A stretch of 64,000 bases of DNA. It comes from JADLGL01 sp050184415. GTDB lineage: Bacteria > Pseudomonadota > Alphaproteobacteria > Rhizobiales > Kaistiaceae. The DNA lies in the NCBI GenBank assembly GCA_050184415.1, contig JBFXAJ010000004.1, positions 106,120 through 170,119 of the forward strand, given 5' to 3'. This document shows, in pieces, positions 8,206-16,313 of the stretch (position 1 is its first letter; every line of letters starts with the position of its first letter). The notes beneath the pieces are model-generated. The model was not told the DNA's origin, ran no database searches, and saw only the letters and a program-made list of their open reading frames with translations. The position numbers and the translations under genes are program-made.

Positions 8206-9426
8206 CTACGGCGTCGCCGCCGCGACCGGCTCGATCGACCGGTAGAAGACGAACGCATGGTCTTCCGCCAGCTCGGGGTGAAAGATCTTGAGGAGGTCGA
8301 GAAGGATCAGGTCCGGCCGCAGGACGCCGAGCTCCCAGAACGGCAGCGCGCCGGTCTCCGTGCCGCCGAGATCGTAGTTCCACACCTGCCCGGCCTGGAC
8401 GGCGGGCAGCGTGGCAAGGCGCGGCTCCTCGGCCTCGATGTCCGCGAGCGTCCGGTACTGCACGGCCGCGTTGATCCAGAACTCCGCATCCGCCGCGCGG
8501 TCGAGGATGACCTCGAGGTCCGCGAAGGAAAGGCTCGCGGTGTCGCGGTTGTCGGCGAACACGTAACGCGCCCCCGCCGCCTCCATCGCCTGCGCCGAAT
8601 AGGACGCCCCACCCGGCGCGTTGAAGACGCCCTGGAATGATGAGCCGGCGAAGACGAGGGGCCGTGCCGAGTCCGGGAGGTCGGCCGTCCGGGCCGCGGC
8701 CGCCGCGTAGTCGGCGTCGATGCGGTCGAACACGTCCATCGCGTCCGCCTCGGCATTGAAGAAGAGCGCGATGTATTTGATCCACTCGGCGCGGGCGAGG
8801 ATGTCCGGCTCGAGCCATTCGGCGTTGGCGACGACCGGAATGCCGGCATCGCGGATCCGGCCATAGGCAGGATCGTCGCCGCCGCCGGTCATCAGCGCGG
8901 CCGGACGCGCATCGATGACGAGCTCGAGGTTGGTTTCGAAGGTCGGGGCGAATTCGACGATGTGGCCGGCCGCGGCGCGCTCGAGCACCGACGCCGTGGC
9001 GGTGTAGGCGAGCGACGTGACCCCCGTCAGGCGATCGACGAGGCCGAGAGCGTCGAGCATCGGATTGTGCGTGGCGCTCGCCGAGAACAGCGTCGGCAGC
9101 GGGATCTGGATCACCGGCGCATCGGCAAGGTCGCCGCCGAGCTCGGGCTCCGGCGTCCCGCACTGCACGAGGACGTAGGTCTCGGGCGCCCCGCCGGGAA
9201 ACGGCTGCACCACCGTCACGACCTTGTAGGTGTCGAAATAGTCGACGGTGAAGTTCTCGGCATAGGTGACCGTTGCCTTGTCGGGGAAATAGTCGACGCC
9301 GGCCTGGACGGTATCGACGCAACCGTCGGAGTTGGCTGCCGGCGCCTGGGCGGCCGCTCCTCCGGCGATGCCGATGGCCGTGACGAGGGCGGCAAACGCC
9401 GCGACGAGGCTTTTCTCAATAGGCAT
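8206..9426 (-). CDS. ABC transporter periplasmic binding protein, probable cobalamin/corrinoid (BtuF-like)
   Basis: Periplasmic receptor of an ABC importer. From ATG at 9426 the 406-aa protein has a Sec signal peptide (MPIEKSLVAAFAALVTAIG, cleavage near GGAAAQ-AP). It then has the two-lobed fold of the metal/siderophore/B12 binding-protein class: LGLVDRLTGVTSLAYT, NLELVIDARPAALMTGG, IPVVANAEWLEPDILARAEWIKYIALFF, and a C-terminal FWELGVLRPDLILLDLLKIFHPE. It is last of three genes (permease, ATPase, receptor) and overlaps the ATPase gene by 11 bp. The operon lies behind a cobalamin riboswitch, so B12 or a corrinoid is the likely ligand. Sequence alone would also allow iron-siderophore. Confidence 0.8.
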   Translation of the reverse strand: MPIEKSLVAAFAALVTAIGIAGGAAAQAPAANSDGCVDTVQAGVDYFPDKATVTYAENFTVDYFDTYKVVTVVQPFPGGAPETYVLVQCGTPEPELGGDLADAPVIQIPLPTLFSASATHNPMLDALGLVDRLTGVTSLAYTATASVLERAAAGHIVEFAPTFETNLELVIDARPAALMTGGGDDPAYGRIRDAGIPVVANAEWLEPDILARAEWIKYIALFFNAEADAMDVFDRIDADYAAAAARTADLPDSARPLVFAGSSFQGVFNAPGGASYSAQAMEAAGARYVFADNRDTASLSFADLEVILDRAADAEFWINAAVQYRTLADIEAEEPRLATLPAVQAGQVWNYDLGGTETGALPFWELGVLRPDLILLDLLKIFHPELAEDHAFVFYRSIEPVAAATP

Positions 9427-10471
9427 GCGTGTTCTCGCGATTGATGTTGGCAATGCTGGACTCCTCGGCGAGCGCCCGGACGAAGGCCGCGAGCTCGGCA
9501 TAGGTCGCGCCGGTGCGGGCGACGCCGGGCGCTGCGGCGGACCACGCGCCGCGCGCGCCGATGGCGGTCACCCTGAGCGCGTCGGGCCGATCGGCGGCGC
9601 GGAGGTCGAAGCCCTCGCGTTCGAGCACGGCGGAAACGAGCACGGCGCCGAGACCGTCACCGATGACGATCGCGCTCCGCGCCGGTTCCCGGCGGAGGCG
9701 GAAGGTACGCGCCTCCGGATCGAAACTGATGCGGTCGCTGAGGAACGCATCGGCGAACGCGCCGTCCGCGACGAGGTCCTCGGGGGCGCCGTCGCTCAGC
9801 GAACGGTCCGGTCCGACCAGCCAGATGCGGTCGGCGGTGCGGAGGGCAAGGTCGAGCTCGTGGGTCGAGGCGACGATGGTGACGCCCCCTTCGCGCGCGA
9901 GGCGGCGGAGGAGCCCCATGAGCTCGACGCGGCCGGCGACATCGAGAAATGCGGTCGGCTCGTCGAGGAGCAGGATCGCCGGTTCCTGGGCCAACGCGCG
10001 GGCGATGTTCACCCGCTGCCGCTCGCCATCCGACAATTCCATCACGTCGCGGTCGGCCAGATGCTCCGCGCCAACCGCCGCCAGCGAGCGGCGGACGGCG
10101 TCGTGATCGGCCGGCCCGAGCCGGCCACCCCAGCCGACATGCGGATAGCGGCCGAGCGAAACGACCCGGGCGGCGCTGAGCGAGCCGACCTCGAACCGCT
10201 CGGTCCGCACCAGCCCGACAAGGCGCGCGCGCTCGATGTCGCGAAGGCCCGCGGCCGCCCGCCCGTCGAGGAGCAATTGTCCCGCAAGCGGGCCGAGGGA
10301 GCCGGACAGAGTGCGCAGCAGCGTGGTCTTGCCGACGCCGTTCGGACCGATCAGGCAGACGAACGCGCCGCGCCCGACCACAAGGTCAAGGCCGCTCAGC
10401 ACCGGGTAACGCCGGCCGCGGCGCCGGTAGCCGACCGTGAGGTCCCGCGCCTCGATCGCCGCCTTCGTCAT
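9416..10471 (-). CDS. ABC transporter ATP-binding protein with C-terminal extension (BtuD-like)
   Basis: ATPase of the importer, 351 aa from ATG at 10471. The ABC domain is complete: Walker A LIGPNGVGKTTLLRTLSG, signature ELSDGERQRVNIARAL, Walker B AILLLDEPTAFLD, switch His in VASTHELDLAL. About 90 extra residues follow (RRRPA-like junction, then SAIVIGDGLGAVLVSAVLEREG and a second alpha/beta stretch). FecE/BtuD ATPases usually end near 260 aa, and such tails are known to me from some B12 and archaeal BtuD proteins. The start codon overlaps the permease stop (ATGA at 10468-10471), indicating translational coupling. Confidence 0.88.
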   Translation of the reverse strand: MTKAAIEARDLTVGYRRRGRRYPVLSGLDLVVGRGAFVCLIGPNGVGKTTLLRTLSGSLGPLAGQLLLDGRAAAGLRDIERARLVGLVRTERFEVGSLSAARVVSLGRYPHVGWGGRLGPADHDAVRRSLAAVGAEHLADRDVMELSDGERQRVNIARALAQEPAILLLDEPTAFLDVAGRVELMGLLRRLAREGGVTIVASTHELDLALRTADRIWLVGPDRSLSDGAPEDLVADGAFADAFLSDRISFDPEARTFRLRREPARSAIVIGDGLGAVLVSAVLEREGFDLRAADRPDALRVTAIGARGAWSAAAPGVARTGATYAELAAFVRALAEESSIANINRENTHAY

Positions 10472-11574
10472 GCGATGAACGCGCCCTTCCGCGCCCGCAG
10501 GAGGACGAAGACGACGACCGGCGCGCCGATCAGCGCGGTCACCGCGTTGAGCGGCAGCAGCCCGTCGCGGCTCGCGAGGAGCGCGAGGATCTGGGCGATG
10601 AGCGCGATGGCGGCGCCGAGGATGATGACCGCCGGGACGAGCGTCCGGTGGTCGGAGGTCCCGAGGAGCCCGCGCGCGAGATGCGGCACCGCAACACCGA
10701 GGAACACGATCGGGCCGCAGAAGGCGGTGACGACGCCGGCCAGCGTCGAGGAGCCGGCGAGTGTCGCAAGCCGCATCAGCCGCGTGTTGAGCCCCATCGA
10801 CCGGGCGTATTCCTCGCCGAGGAGGAGCGCGTTGAGCTGCTTGGTGGTGGCGGCGGCGATCGCCATGCCGGCGAGAAGAAGCGGCGCGAAGACGACGAGC
10901 TGGCCCCAGGTCACGCCGCTGAACGAGCCGAAGCCCCACGCGATCCAGCGCTGGAGCTGCTCGAAGGAGGTTCCCACGACGAGGATCGTGACGATCGACT
11001 GGACGGCGTAGCCGAACATCAGTCCGACGATCAGGATCGTCGCCGCATTGCGGACGCGCGCCGCGATCAACAGGACCGGCACCAACACCGCGAAGGCGCC
11101 GACGATCGACGCGCCCGCAAGCGCGAGATCGCCACCGAAGCCGCCATTGCTGCCGAGGACGATCCCGGTGGCACTCGCGGTGCCGAGCACGACGAGCGCG
11201 ACGCCGAGGCTGGCGCCCGACGTGATGCCGAGCGCGAAGGGATCGGCGAGCGGGTTGCGCAGCAGCGTCTGCATCTGGAGGCCGGCAATGCCGAGCGCGG
11301 CGCCGGCGAGCGCGGCGACGATGGCCCGCGGCACGCGGACGTTCTCGACGATCGTCGTCCAGCTCGCGCGCGCCGGCTCGCGGCCGAACAGGATGCCGAC
11401 GACGTCGCCGAGCGGGATCGTCACCGACCCGAGCGCGATGGCGAGGAGAAAGGCGAGGACGAAGATCGCCACGAGAGCGAAGAGGACGACGATCGTGCGC
11501 GGGCGCGTGAGGAGCGACGGCAGCGCCTCGTCGCGAACCTCCCGCACGCCCGTTCCCGCTCCTGCCAACAGCAT
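10468..11574 (-). CDS. ABC transporter permease, FecCD/BtuC family
   Basis: Inner-membrane permease of the importer, 368 aa with about ten hydrophobic segments. Family hallmarks are RVPRAIVAALAGAALGIAG, LRNPLADPFALGITSGASLG, and the C-terminal GPIVFLGVAVPHLARGLLG, which contacts the ATPase. It is the first gene of the operon, about 100 nt downstream of a cobalamin riboswitch on the same strand. The ATG at 11574 lacks a good ribosome-binding site. A GTG nine codons downstream (11547) has AGGAG upstream and may be the true start. I infer cobalamin or corrinoid uptake from the riboswitch; the permease family itself also serves iron chelates. Confidence 0.9.
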   Translation of the reverse strand: MLLAGAGTGVREVRDEALPSLLTRPRTIVVLFALVAIFVLAFLLAIALGSVTIPLGDVVGILFGREPARASWTTIVENVRVPRAIVAALAGAALGIAGLQMQTLLRNPLADPFALGITSGASLGVALVVLGTASATGIVLGSNGGFGGDLALAGASIVGAFAVLVPVLLIAARVRNAATILIVGLMFGYAVQSIVTILVVGTSFEQLQRWIAWGFGSFSGVTWGQLVVFAPLLLAGMAIAAATTKQLNALLLGEEYARSMGLNTRLMRLATLAGSSTLAGVVTAFCGPIVFLGVAVPHLARGLLGTSDHRTLVPAVIILGAAIALIAQILALLASRDGLLPLNAVTALIGAPVVVFVLLRARKGAFIA

Positions 11575-11671
11575 CGTCCGACCACGCGCTAGGGGAGCAC
11601 CATCGGACGACCGCTGGACGGACGGGACCGTCGCGCGGCAACCCGTCGGGACTCCCCGCCCCGAGCAAAGT

Positions 11672-11845
11672 TCACCGTCGCGGCAGGTCTCCTGGCTCGC
11701 GGGTCGTCGCCGTCCGGACCGCCTTCCCGACGTCCGGAGACGTCAGTGGCTTTCGGTGTCAGGACAGCTCGCCGCTCACAGTTGCGGGGGCAGCTCCGGC
11801 CTCTCGGCAACGCCGATTTCCGGATTCCCTCTTAGCTCTCGCGCC
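11672..11845 (-). ncRNA. Cobalamin (adenosylcobalamin) riboswitch
   Basis: The minus strand carries the conserved blocks of the cobalamin riboswitch in order: AAGAGGGAATCCGG at the 5' end, the B12 box GCTGCCCCCGCAACTGT in the middle, and GCGAGCCAGGAGACCTGCC at the 3' end. It lies in the leader of the permease-ATPase-receptor operon, ending about 100 nt before the permease start. Binding of cobalamin normally shuts off expression. This is the main evidence that the transporter carries B12 or a related corrinoid. The rest of the 405-bp gap (11575-11979) shows nothing else I can name. Confidence 0.93.
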
Positions 11846-11979
11846 CGGCTGGGTGCAGAGAACCGCGACGGCCCATACCTCCCGCCGGCGCGCGCCGAAG
11901 TCAAGCCGGCGCTTGTTTTCGGCGCCGCCCGCACACATCTTCCCTGTGCGGCCAGCATCGTGCCGCAACGGAGGACGAG

Positions 11980-12507
11980 ATGGACCACAACGACCGCCAG
12001 GCGATCGACGGCCTGTTCCGGAAGCTCGCCGAGGTCGAGGGCCGCACCGGTCCGCGCGATCCGGAGGCCGAGGCGCTCATCCGCCAGCGCGTCGCCGAGC
12101 AGCCGAGCTCCGCCTACTACATGGCGCAGACGATCGTCGTTCAGGAGCAGGCGCTCGCCGCCGCCCAGGACCGCATCCAGCAGCTCGAATATTCGGGGAA
12201 CCGTGGCGGCGGCCTTTTCGGCGGCCTGTTCGGGGGCGGGTCACGCCCGCCGCCGGTGCCGAGCCGCAACGTACGCAACCAGGGTTACGGCTACAATGAC
12301 CCCGGCTATGGCCGCGGCGGCGGTGGCGGCGGCTTCCTTGCCGGCGCGGCGCAGACCGCGGTCGGCGTCGCGGGCGGCGTGCTTCTCGCCAACCTCATCA
12401 CCGGCGCGTTCAGCGGCGACGAAGGCGCGGGCGCGGATGATGGCGGCGACGCCGGTGGCGATATGGGCGGCGACTTCGGCGGCGGGGATTTCGGCGGCGA
12501 CTTCTAA
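11980..12507 (+). CDS. DUF2076 family protein
   Basis: Protein of 175 aa. The N-terminal part (MDHNDRQAIDGLFRKLAEVE to about residue 70) is helical and matches DUF2076, which includes proteins annotated as periplasmic ligand-binding sensors. A Gly-rich linker, a hydrophobic Ala/Gly segment (about 118-138) and a C-terminal tail of Gly-Asp-Phe repeats (DFGGGDFGGDF) follow. A Cys is absent from the whole protein. The tail resembles low-complexity tails of envelope-associated proteins. The function is unknown. Its stop overlaps, tail to tail, the stop of the small gene on the other strand. Confidence 0.8.
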   Translation: MDHNDRQAIDGLFRKLAEVEGRTGPRDPEAEALIRQRVAEQPSSAYYMAQTIVVQEQALAAAQDRIQQLEYSGNRGGGLFGGLFGGGSRPPPVPSRNVRNQGYGYNDPGYGRGGGGGGFLAGAAQTAVGVAGGVLLANLITGAFSGDEGAGADDGGDAGGDMGGDFGGGDFGGDF

Positions 12508-12668
12508 CCGCCGCTGCTCTCCGTCCCGTCGCGGCGGACCGGCATCGGCTGCCCCGGCGCGGCCTTGCCCGCGTCTTTCTTGCGCCGCTGCGACAGGAAG
12601 ACCATGACGGCGTAGAAGCCGCAGACGCCCGCGGCGATCGCCATCACGAGAATCTCATTGGTATCCAT
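12504..12668 (-). CDS. Small single-pass membrane protein, 54 aa
   Basis: Open frame MDTNEILVMAIAAGVCGFYA... ending RRDGTESSGG, 54 aa. One hydrophobic segment (about residues 6-25) is followed by a basic cluster (SQRRKKDAGK), giving an N-out, C-in membrane topology by the positive-inside rule. GGGGAG lies 12 nt before the ATG, a little far for a strong site. The stop overlaps the DUF2076 stop by 3 bp on the opposite strand. No function can be assigned. The topology and the fit between the DUF2076 gene and the tRNA support a real gene, but this is a moderate call. Confidence 0.5.
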   Translation of the reverse strand: MDTNEILVMAIAAGVCGFYAVMVFLSQRRKKDAGKAAPGQPMPVRRDGTESSGG

Positions 12669-12834
12669 GAAGTGCCAGCGCTCCCCGCGGGCGCGGCAAT
12701 CGCCGCTGCCTGCAACTTCCTTCCGCGGGGCTTCCCACTTCAGGTCTTTGCAGCGCTTAGCATATCAGGACAGGGTGAGGAACGCCGCGTCCGGGGCGGA
12801 CGATCCGCTCGTCAGGTCTGCGCGGGGGGAAGAT

Positions 12835-12910
12835 TGGTACAGCTGACTGGGCTCGAACCAGTGACATCCGGATCCACAATCCGACGCTCTACCAACTGAG
12901 CTACAGCTGC
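12835..12910 (-). tRNA. tRNA-His (GTG), CCA encoded
   Basis: A full cloverleaf reads on the minus strand. The acceptor GCAGCTG pairs with CAGCTGT, the D arm is GCTC/GAGC, the anticodon stem TCGGA/TCCGG carries loop TTGTGGA with anticodon GTG, and the T arm is ACTGG-TTCGAGC-CCAGT. The 3' CCA is encoded (12837-12835). Position 73 is A and position 1 is G opposite U72, so the G-1:C73 pair that marks most bacterial tRNA-His is absent, as reported for many alphaproteobacteria with an atypical HisRS. Confidence 0.93.
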
Positions 12911-13120
12911 ACGTTCAATCGGGGCGGAACGTAGAAGGTCGGCCCACCCATTTCAAGCGAGCACCGGCGCGATGGATGTCGCAATCTGCCGCGGCCGTCT
13001 TAACCTCGTTTTCGATTCATCGGGGCGACGGATGCGTTGCGGCGTGGACGTATGGAGCGCATCGCCCTATCAAATCCCTCGGACCGCTGAAGAGCGGGGA
13101 GCGCCCGTCGGAAGCGCCGC

Positions 13121-16081
13121 ATGAAACGGCCCAGCCATTCGTTCCTCGACCTCACCGCCCTTCCCGAGGTCGGCGCCCTGTTGCTCGATCCGCGGGCCGC
13201 GTGGCTGTGGTCGGAGGATGGCAGCCGCCTCCTCTGGGCCAATGCCGCCGGCATCCGCACCTTCGGCGACGGCACCGCCCAGCAGGCGATCGAGCGTCGT
13301 TTTCCCGCGAGCCATCCCGTCGTCCTTCAGCTCACGAGCCTCGCCCCGACGCTGAAGACCGCCGAACCGCAGATGACCCTTCTCCGCCTGCCGGCGGTGA
13401 CGGGGACGGAAGCCCATCTCGCCGTCGCCACGCGCCTCCCGATCGACGAGGAGGAGGACGCCATCCTGATCGCCTCGCAGCAGCCGCCGCAGGCGCTGGA
13501 GCCCCTGACCGGACGGGCCTTTGCCCTTGCCGCGGCGATCGCCGGCGAGGGCATGACGGCCGTGATCGTCCGGCCCGACGGCAAGCTGGTCGGCTCCTCG
13601 GAGGGCGACGATCTCGAGGCCGTCCTTCCCGCCCTGGCCGACCTTGCGGCGTCGACGTCGACGGCCGGCCGCCGCATCCTGAAGCGCCGCATCCGGTTCG
13701 GCCGCGAGCAGCGCGTGATCGGCATGGCCGCCATCACCGCGGCCGAAGGCGAGTTCCGCCTGGCGCTGATCGGACCCGCCGAGGGAGCTTCGGCCGCCAC
13801 GGACCGAACGTCCGCAGAAGCGCGCCCTTCCCCCGGCGCGGCGGGCCACGCACCGGCGGGAGGGGCGAAGGCGCCTCTCCCGGACGACGCGCCGCTCGCG
13901 CCGCCCGCCCCCGGCGAGACCGTGCCGTTCGTCTTCGAGGTGCGGCCCGCGCCGGTGCGGTTCGCCTGCCAGCTCGATGCCGAGCATCGCTTCACGCAGA
14001 TCTCGCCCGAACTGGCTGCGCTGGTTGGCCCGCGATCCGCCGACATTGTCGGGCTGCGCTGGACCGACGTCGCGAAGGCATTTCATTTCGGCGCCGCCGA
14101 GGCGGTCGAGCGCCTCCTCGCCCGGCGCGACACCTGGAGCGGCGTGACGGTCTACTGGCCGATCCAGGATTCGGCCGATGCGGTCGCCGTCGACCTCGGC
14201 GCCCTCCCGACCTTCAACCGGGCCGGCGGCTTCGAGGGCTTCCGCGGCTTCGGCGTCTGCCGCACCAGCGACACCCGCCCGCTCAGCGAGACCCACGAGC
14301 CGAAGCCGGCCCCGATCCCGCCGCCGCCGGCCGAGCCAGCGCGGCCGAATTCGAACGTCGTGCGGCTGGCGGTGGGGTCTCCGCAGCGCGACCGGCCGCT
14401 GAACGGCAACGAGCAGGACGCCTTCCGCAGGATCGCCACGGCATTGCAGCCGGACGAGGACGGACCGGACGGCGCTCCTGCCGCGCCGCCGCCGGAGCCG
14501 GCCGCGGGCGAAGCGGAGCCCGCGGCCCCCTCCGGTGTGGCTGCGGAAGCGGCCACCGCGGCGGAAACCGCGGCAGCCGCGGCGGAGGCACCGGATGCCG
14601 CCATCGACACCGGCGCCGGGCTGCCCATCCCGGCACGGTTCCTCGACCGCATTCCGCTCGGCCTCCTCGTGTTCCGCGACCGCTCGGTGCTGTTCGTGAA
14701 CCGGGCCCTTCTCACGCGCCTCGGCTATGCGAGCCGTGCGGCCCTCGTCGACGCCGGCGGCGCGGACATCCTCTTCGCCACCGCCGCCGAGGCCAGCGAT
14801 AGCGATGGCGATGGCCAGATCCATCTCCGCGCCGCCGATGGCGAGGACGTCGCGCTCGACGCCAAGCTGCACATCGTGCCCTGGGCCGACGGGTCGGCGA
14901 CCATGCTGTCGACCCGGCTCGACCCCGACCCGGCGCCCTCGCCCCAGGAAACCGCGGCACACGCCGCGGCGCGCTCGCGCATCGACGAACTGGAAGCAGT
15001 GCTCGACACCGCAACCGACGGCGTCGCCGTGCTCGACTCGGATGGCCGGATCGAGAGCCTCAACCGCAGCGCAGAGGCGCTGTTCGGGGTCGAGGCCGCC
15101 GACGTTCGCGCCCAGCCTTTCGTCAACCTTCTCGCCGAGGAAAGCCGGCGCGCGGCGCTGGACTATTTCGAAGGCCTCTCGCGCAGCGGCGTCGCGAGCC
15201 TCCTCAATGATGGCCGCGAGGTGATCGGCCGCGTGCCGTCGGGCGGGCTGATCCCGCTCTTCATGACGATGGGGCGGCTTGCCGAGCATGGGAAGTTCTG
15301 CGCGGTCCTCCGCGACATGACGCAGTGGAAGACCGCGGAGGAAGAGCTCATCGCGGCTCGCCGGACGGCGGAGCTCGCCAACCGGCACAAATCGGACTTC
15401 CTGGCACGCGTCAGCCACGAAATCCGCACGCCGCTCAATGCCATCATCGGCTTCTCCGAGGTGATGCTCGAGGAGCGCTTCGGCCCGATCGGCAGCGACC
15501 GCTATCGCGAATACCTCAAGGACATCAGGGTTTCCGGCGCGCATCTGATGAGCCTCATCAACGACCTCCTCGACCTCGCCAAGATCGAGGCCGGCAAGCT
15601 CGAGCTCGCCTTCACCGAGGTTTCGGTCAACGATGTCCTTCAGGAATGCGTTGCGCTGATGCAGCCGGAAGCGAACCGCCGCCGGATCATCATCCGCACC
15701 AGCCTCGGCACCGCCGTGCCGCCGGTGCTCGCCGACCAGCGCTCGCTGCGCCAGATCGTGCTCAACCTGATGTCCAACGCGGTGAAGTTCACGCTCGCCG
15801 GCGGACAGGTGATCGTGTCGACGGCGGTCGACGGCACCGGCGACGTCGTGCTCCGCATCCGCGACACCGGGATCGGCATGTCGGAGAGGGACCTCGAGAC
15901 CGCGCTCAAGCCGTTCGAGCAGGTCACCACCACCAGCCGCGGCCGCTCGGACGGGACCGGCCTCGGCCTGCCGCTGACCAAGGCCCTCGTCGAAGCGAAC
16001 CGCGCGGTTTTTGCGATCGACAGCGCGCCCAATCAGGGAACGATGGCCAAGGTCACCTTCCCGGCGCGCCGCCTCCCATAG
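13121..16081 (+). CDS. pdhS: PAS-domain sensor histidine kinase, PdhS/CbrA type
   Basis: Large cytoplasmic-looking kinase of 986 aa without membrane segments. The first 500 residues are poorly conserved and contain Pro/Ala-rich linkers. A PAS domain spans about 620-735 (LDTATDGVAVLDSDGRIESL). The dimerisation/phosphoacceptor helix has LARVSHEIRTPLNAIIGF with His766, followed by SEVMLEERFGPIG, a stretch I associate with the PdhS/PleC/DivJ group. The ATPase has the N box NLMSNAVKFT (about 885), DTGIGM (about 917) and GTGLGLPLTKALV (about 946). In alphaproteobacteria such kinases act on DivK/PleD to control the cell cycle. The ATG follows GGAAG with a 6-nt spacer. The assignment to PdhS rather than another paralogue is moderate. 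Confidence 0.85.
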   Translation: MKRPSHSFLDLTALPEVGALLLDPRAAWLWSEDGSRLLWANAAGIRTFGDGTAQQAIERRFPASHPVVLQLTSLAPTLKTAEPQMTLLRLPAVTGTEAHLAVATRLPIDEEEDAILIASQQPPQALEPLTGRAFALAAAIAGEGMTAVIVRPDGKLVGSSEGDDLEAVLPALADLAASTSTAGRRILKRRIRFGREQRVIGMAAITAAEGEFRLALIGPAEGASAATDRTSAEARPSPGAAGHAPAGGAKAPLPDDAPLAPPAPGETVPFVFEVRPAPVRFACQLDAEHRFTQISPELAALVGPRSADIVGLRWTDVAKAFHFGAAEAVERLLARRDTWSGVTVYWPIQDSADAVAVDLGALPTFNRAGGFEGFRGFGVCRTSDTRPLSETHEPKPAPIPPPPAEPARPNSNVVRLAVGSPQRDRPLNGNEQDAFRRIATALQPDEDGPDGAPAAPPPEPAAGEAEPAAPSGVAAEAATAAETAAAAAEAPDAAIDTGAGLPIPARFLDRIPLGLLVFRDRSVLFVNRALLTRLGYASRAALVDAGGADILFATAAEASDSDGDGQIHLRAADGEDVALDAKLHIVPWADGSATMLSTRLDPDPAPSPQETAAHAAARSRIDELEAVLDTATDGVAVLDSDGRIESLNRSAEALFGVEAADVRAQPFVNLLAEESRRAALDYFEGLSRSGVASLLNDGREVIGRVPSGGLIPLFMTMGRLAEHGKFCAVLRDMTQWKTAEEELIAARRTAELANRHKSDFLARVSHEIRTPLNAIIGFSEVMLEERFGPIGSDRYREYLKDIRVSGAHLMSLINDLLDLAKIEAGKLELAFTEVSVNDVLQECVALMQPEANRRRIIIRTSLGTAVPPVLADQRSLRQIVLNLMSNAVKFTLAGGQVIVSTAVDGTGDVVLRIRDTGIGMSERDLETALKPFEQVTTTSRGRSDGTGLGLPLTKALVEANRAVFAIDSAPNQGTMAKVTFPARRLP

Positions 16082-16159
16082 GGACGAGTGCCGCGTCACC
16101 GTCTTTTGACCCGAAGGGCCGCACGCTAGCCTGCGGACGGAATTGCCGTTTCACCCGCA

Positions 16160-16176
16160 TTTAGATTCGTTCCAGA
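16160..16176. promoter_or_regulatory. Candidate Irr box (ICE motif) upstream of the iron-binding protein gene
   Basis: TTTAGATTCGTTCCAGA matches the iron-control element consensus TTTAGAA-N3-TTCTAAA at 11 of 14 fixed positions. It lies 138 bp before the FbpA-like gene, in an otherwise GC-rich gap. An irr gene is present in this window. Binding is inferred only. Confidence 0.45.
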
Positions 16177-16313
16177 AGTCGACCCAACAACCTATTGAAA
16201 CAACTCGCGGTCTTGATTGACTGTTGAGTCGGGAGGCGACATCAGTCGGCGGCCGGCGAACAGCGCGGCGGTCCTGAGGGTGAGGCAGCGCCTCGCCGGA
16301 GAGAGGAACACCC

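Noticed and set aside
13070..16099. 1009-codon open frame on the minus strand
   Set aside because: Shadow of the histidine kinase gene, which has all kinase motifs on the plus strand.
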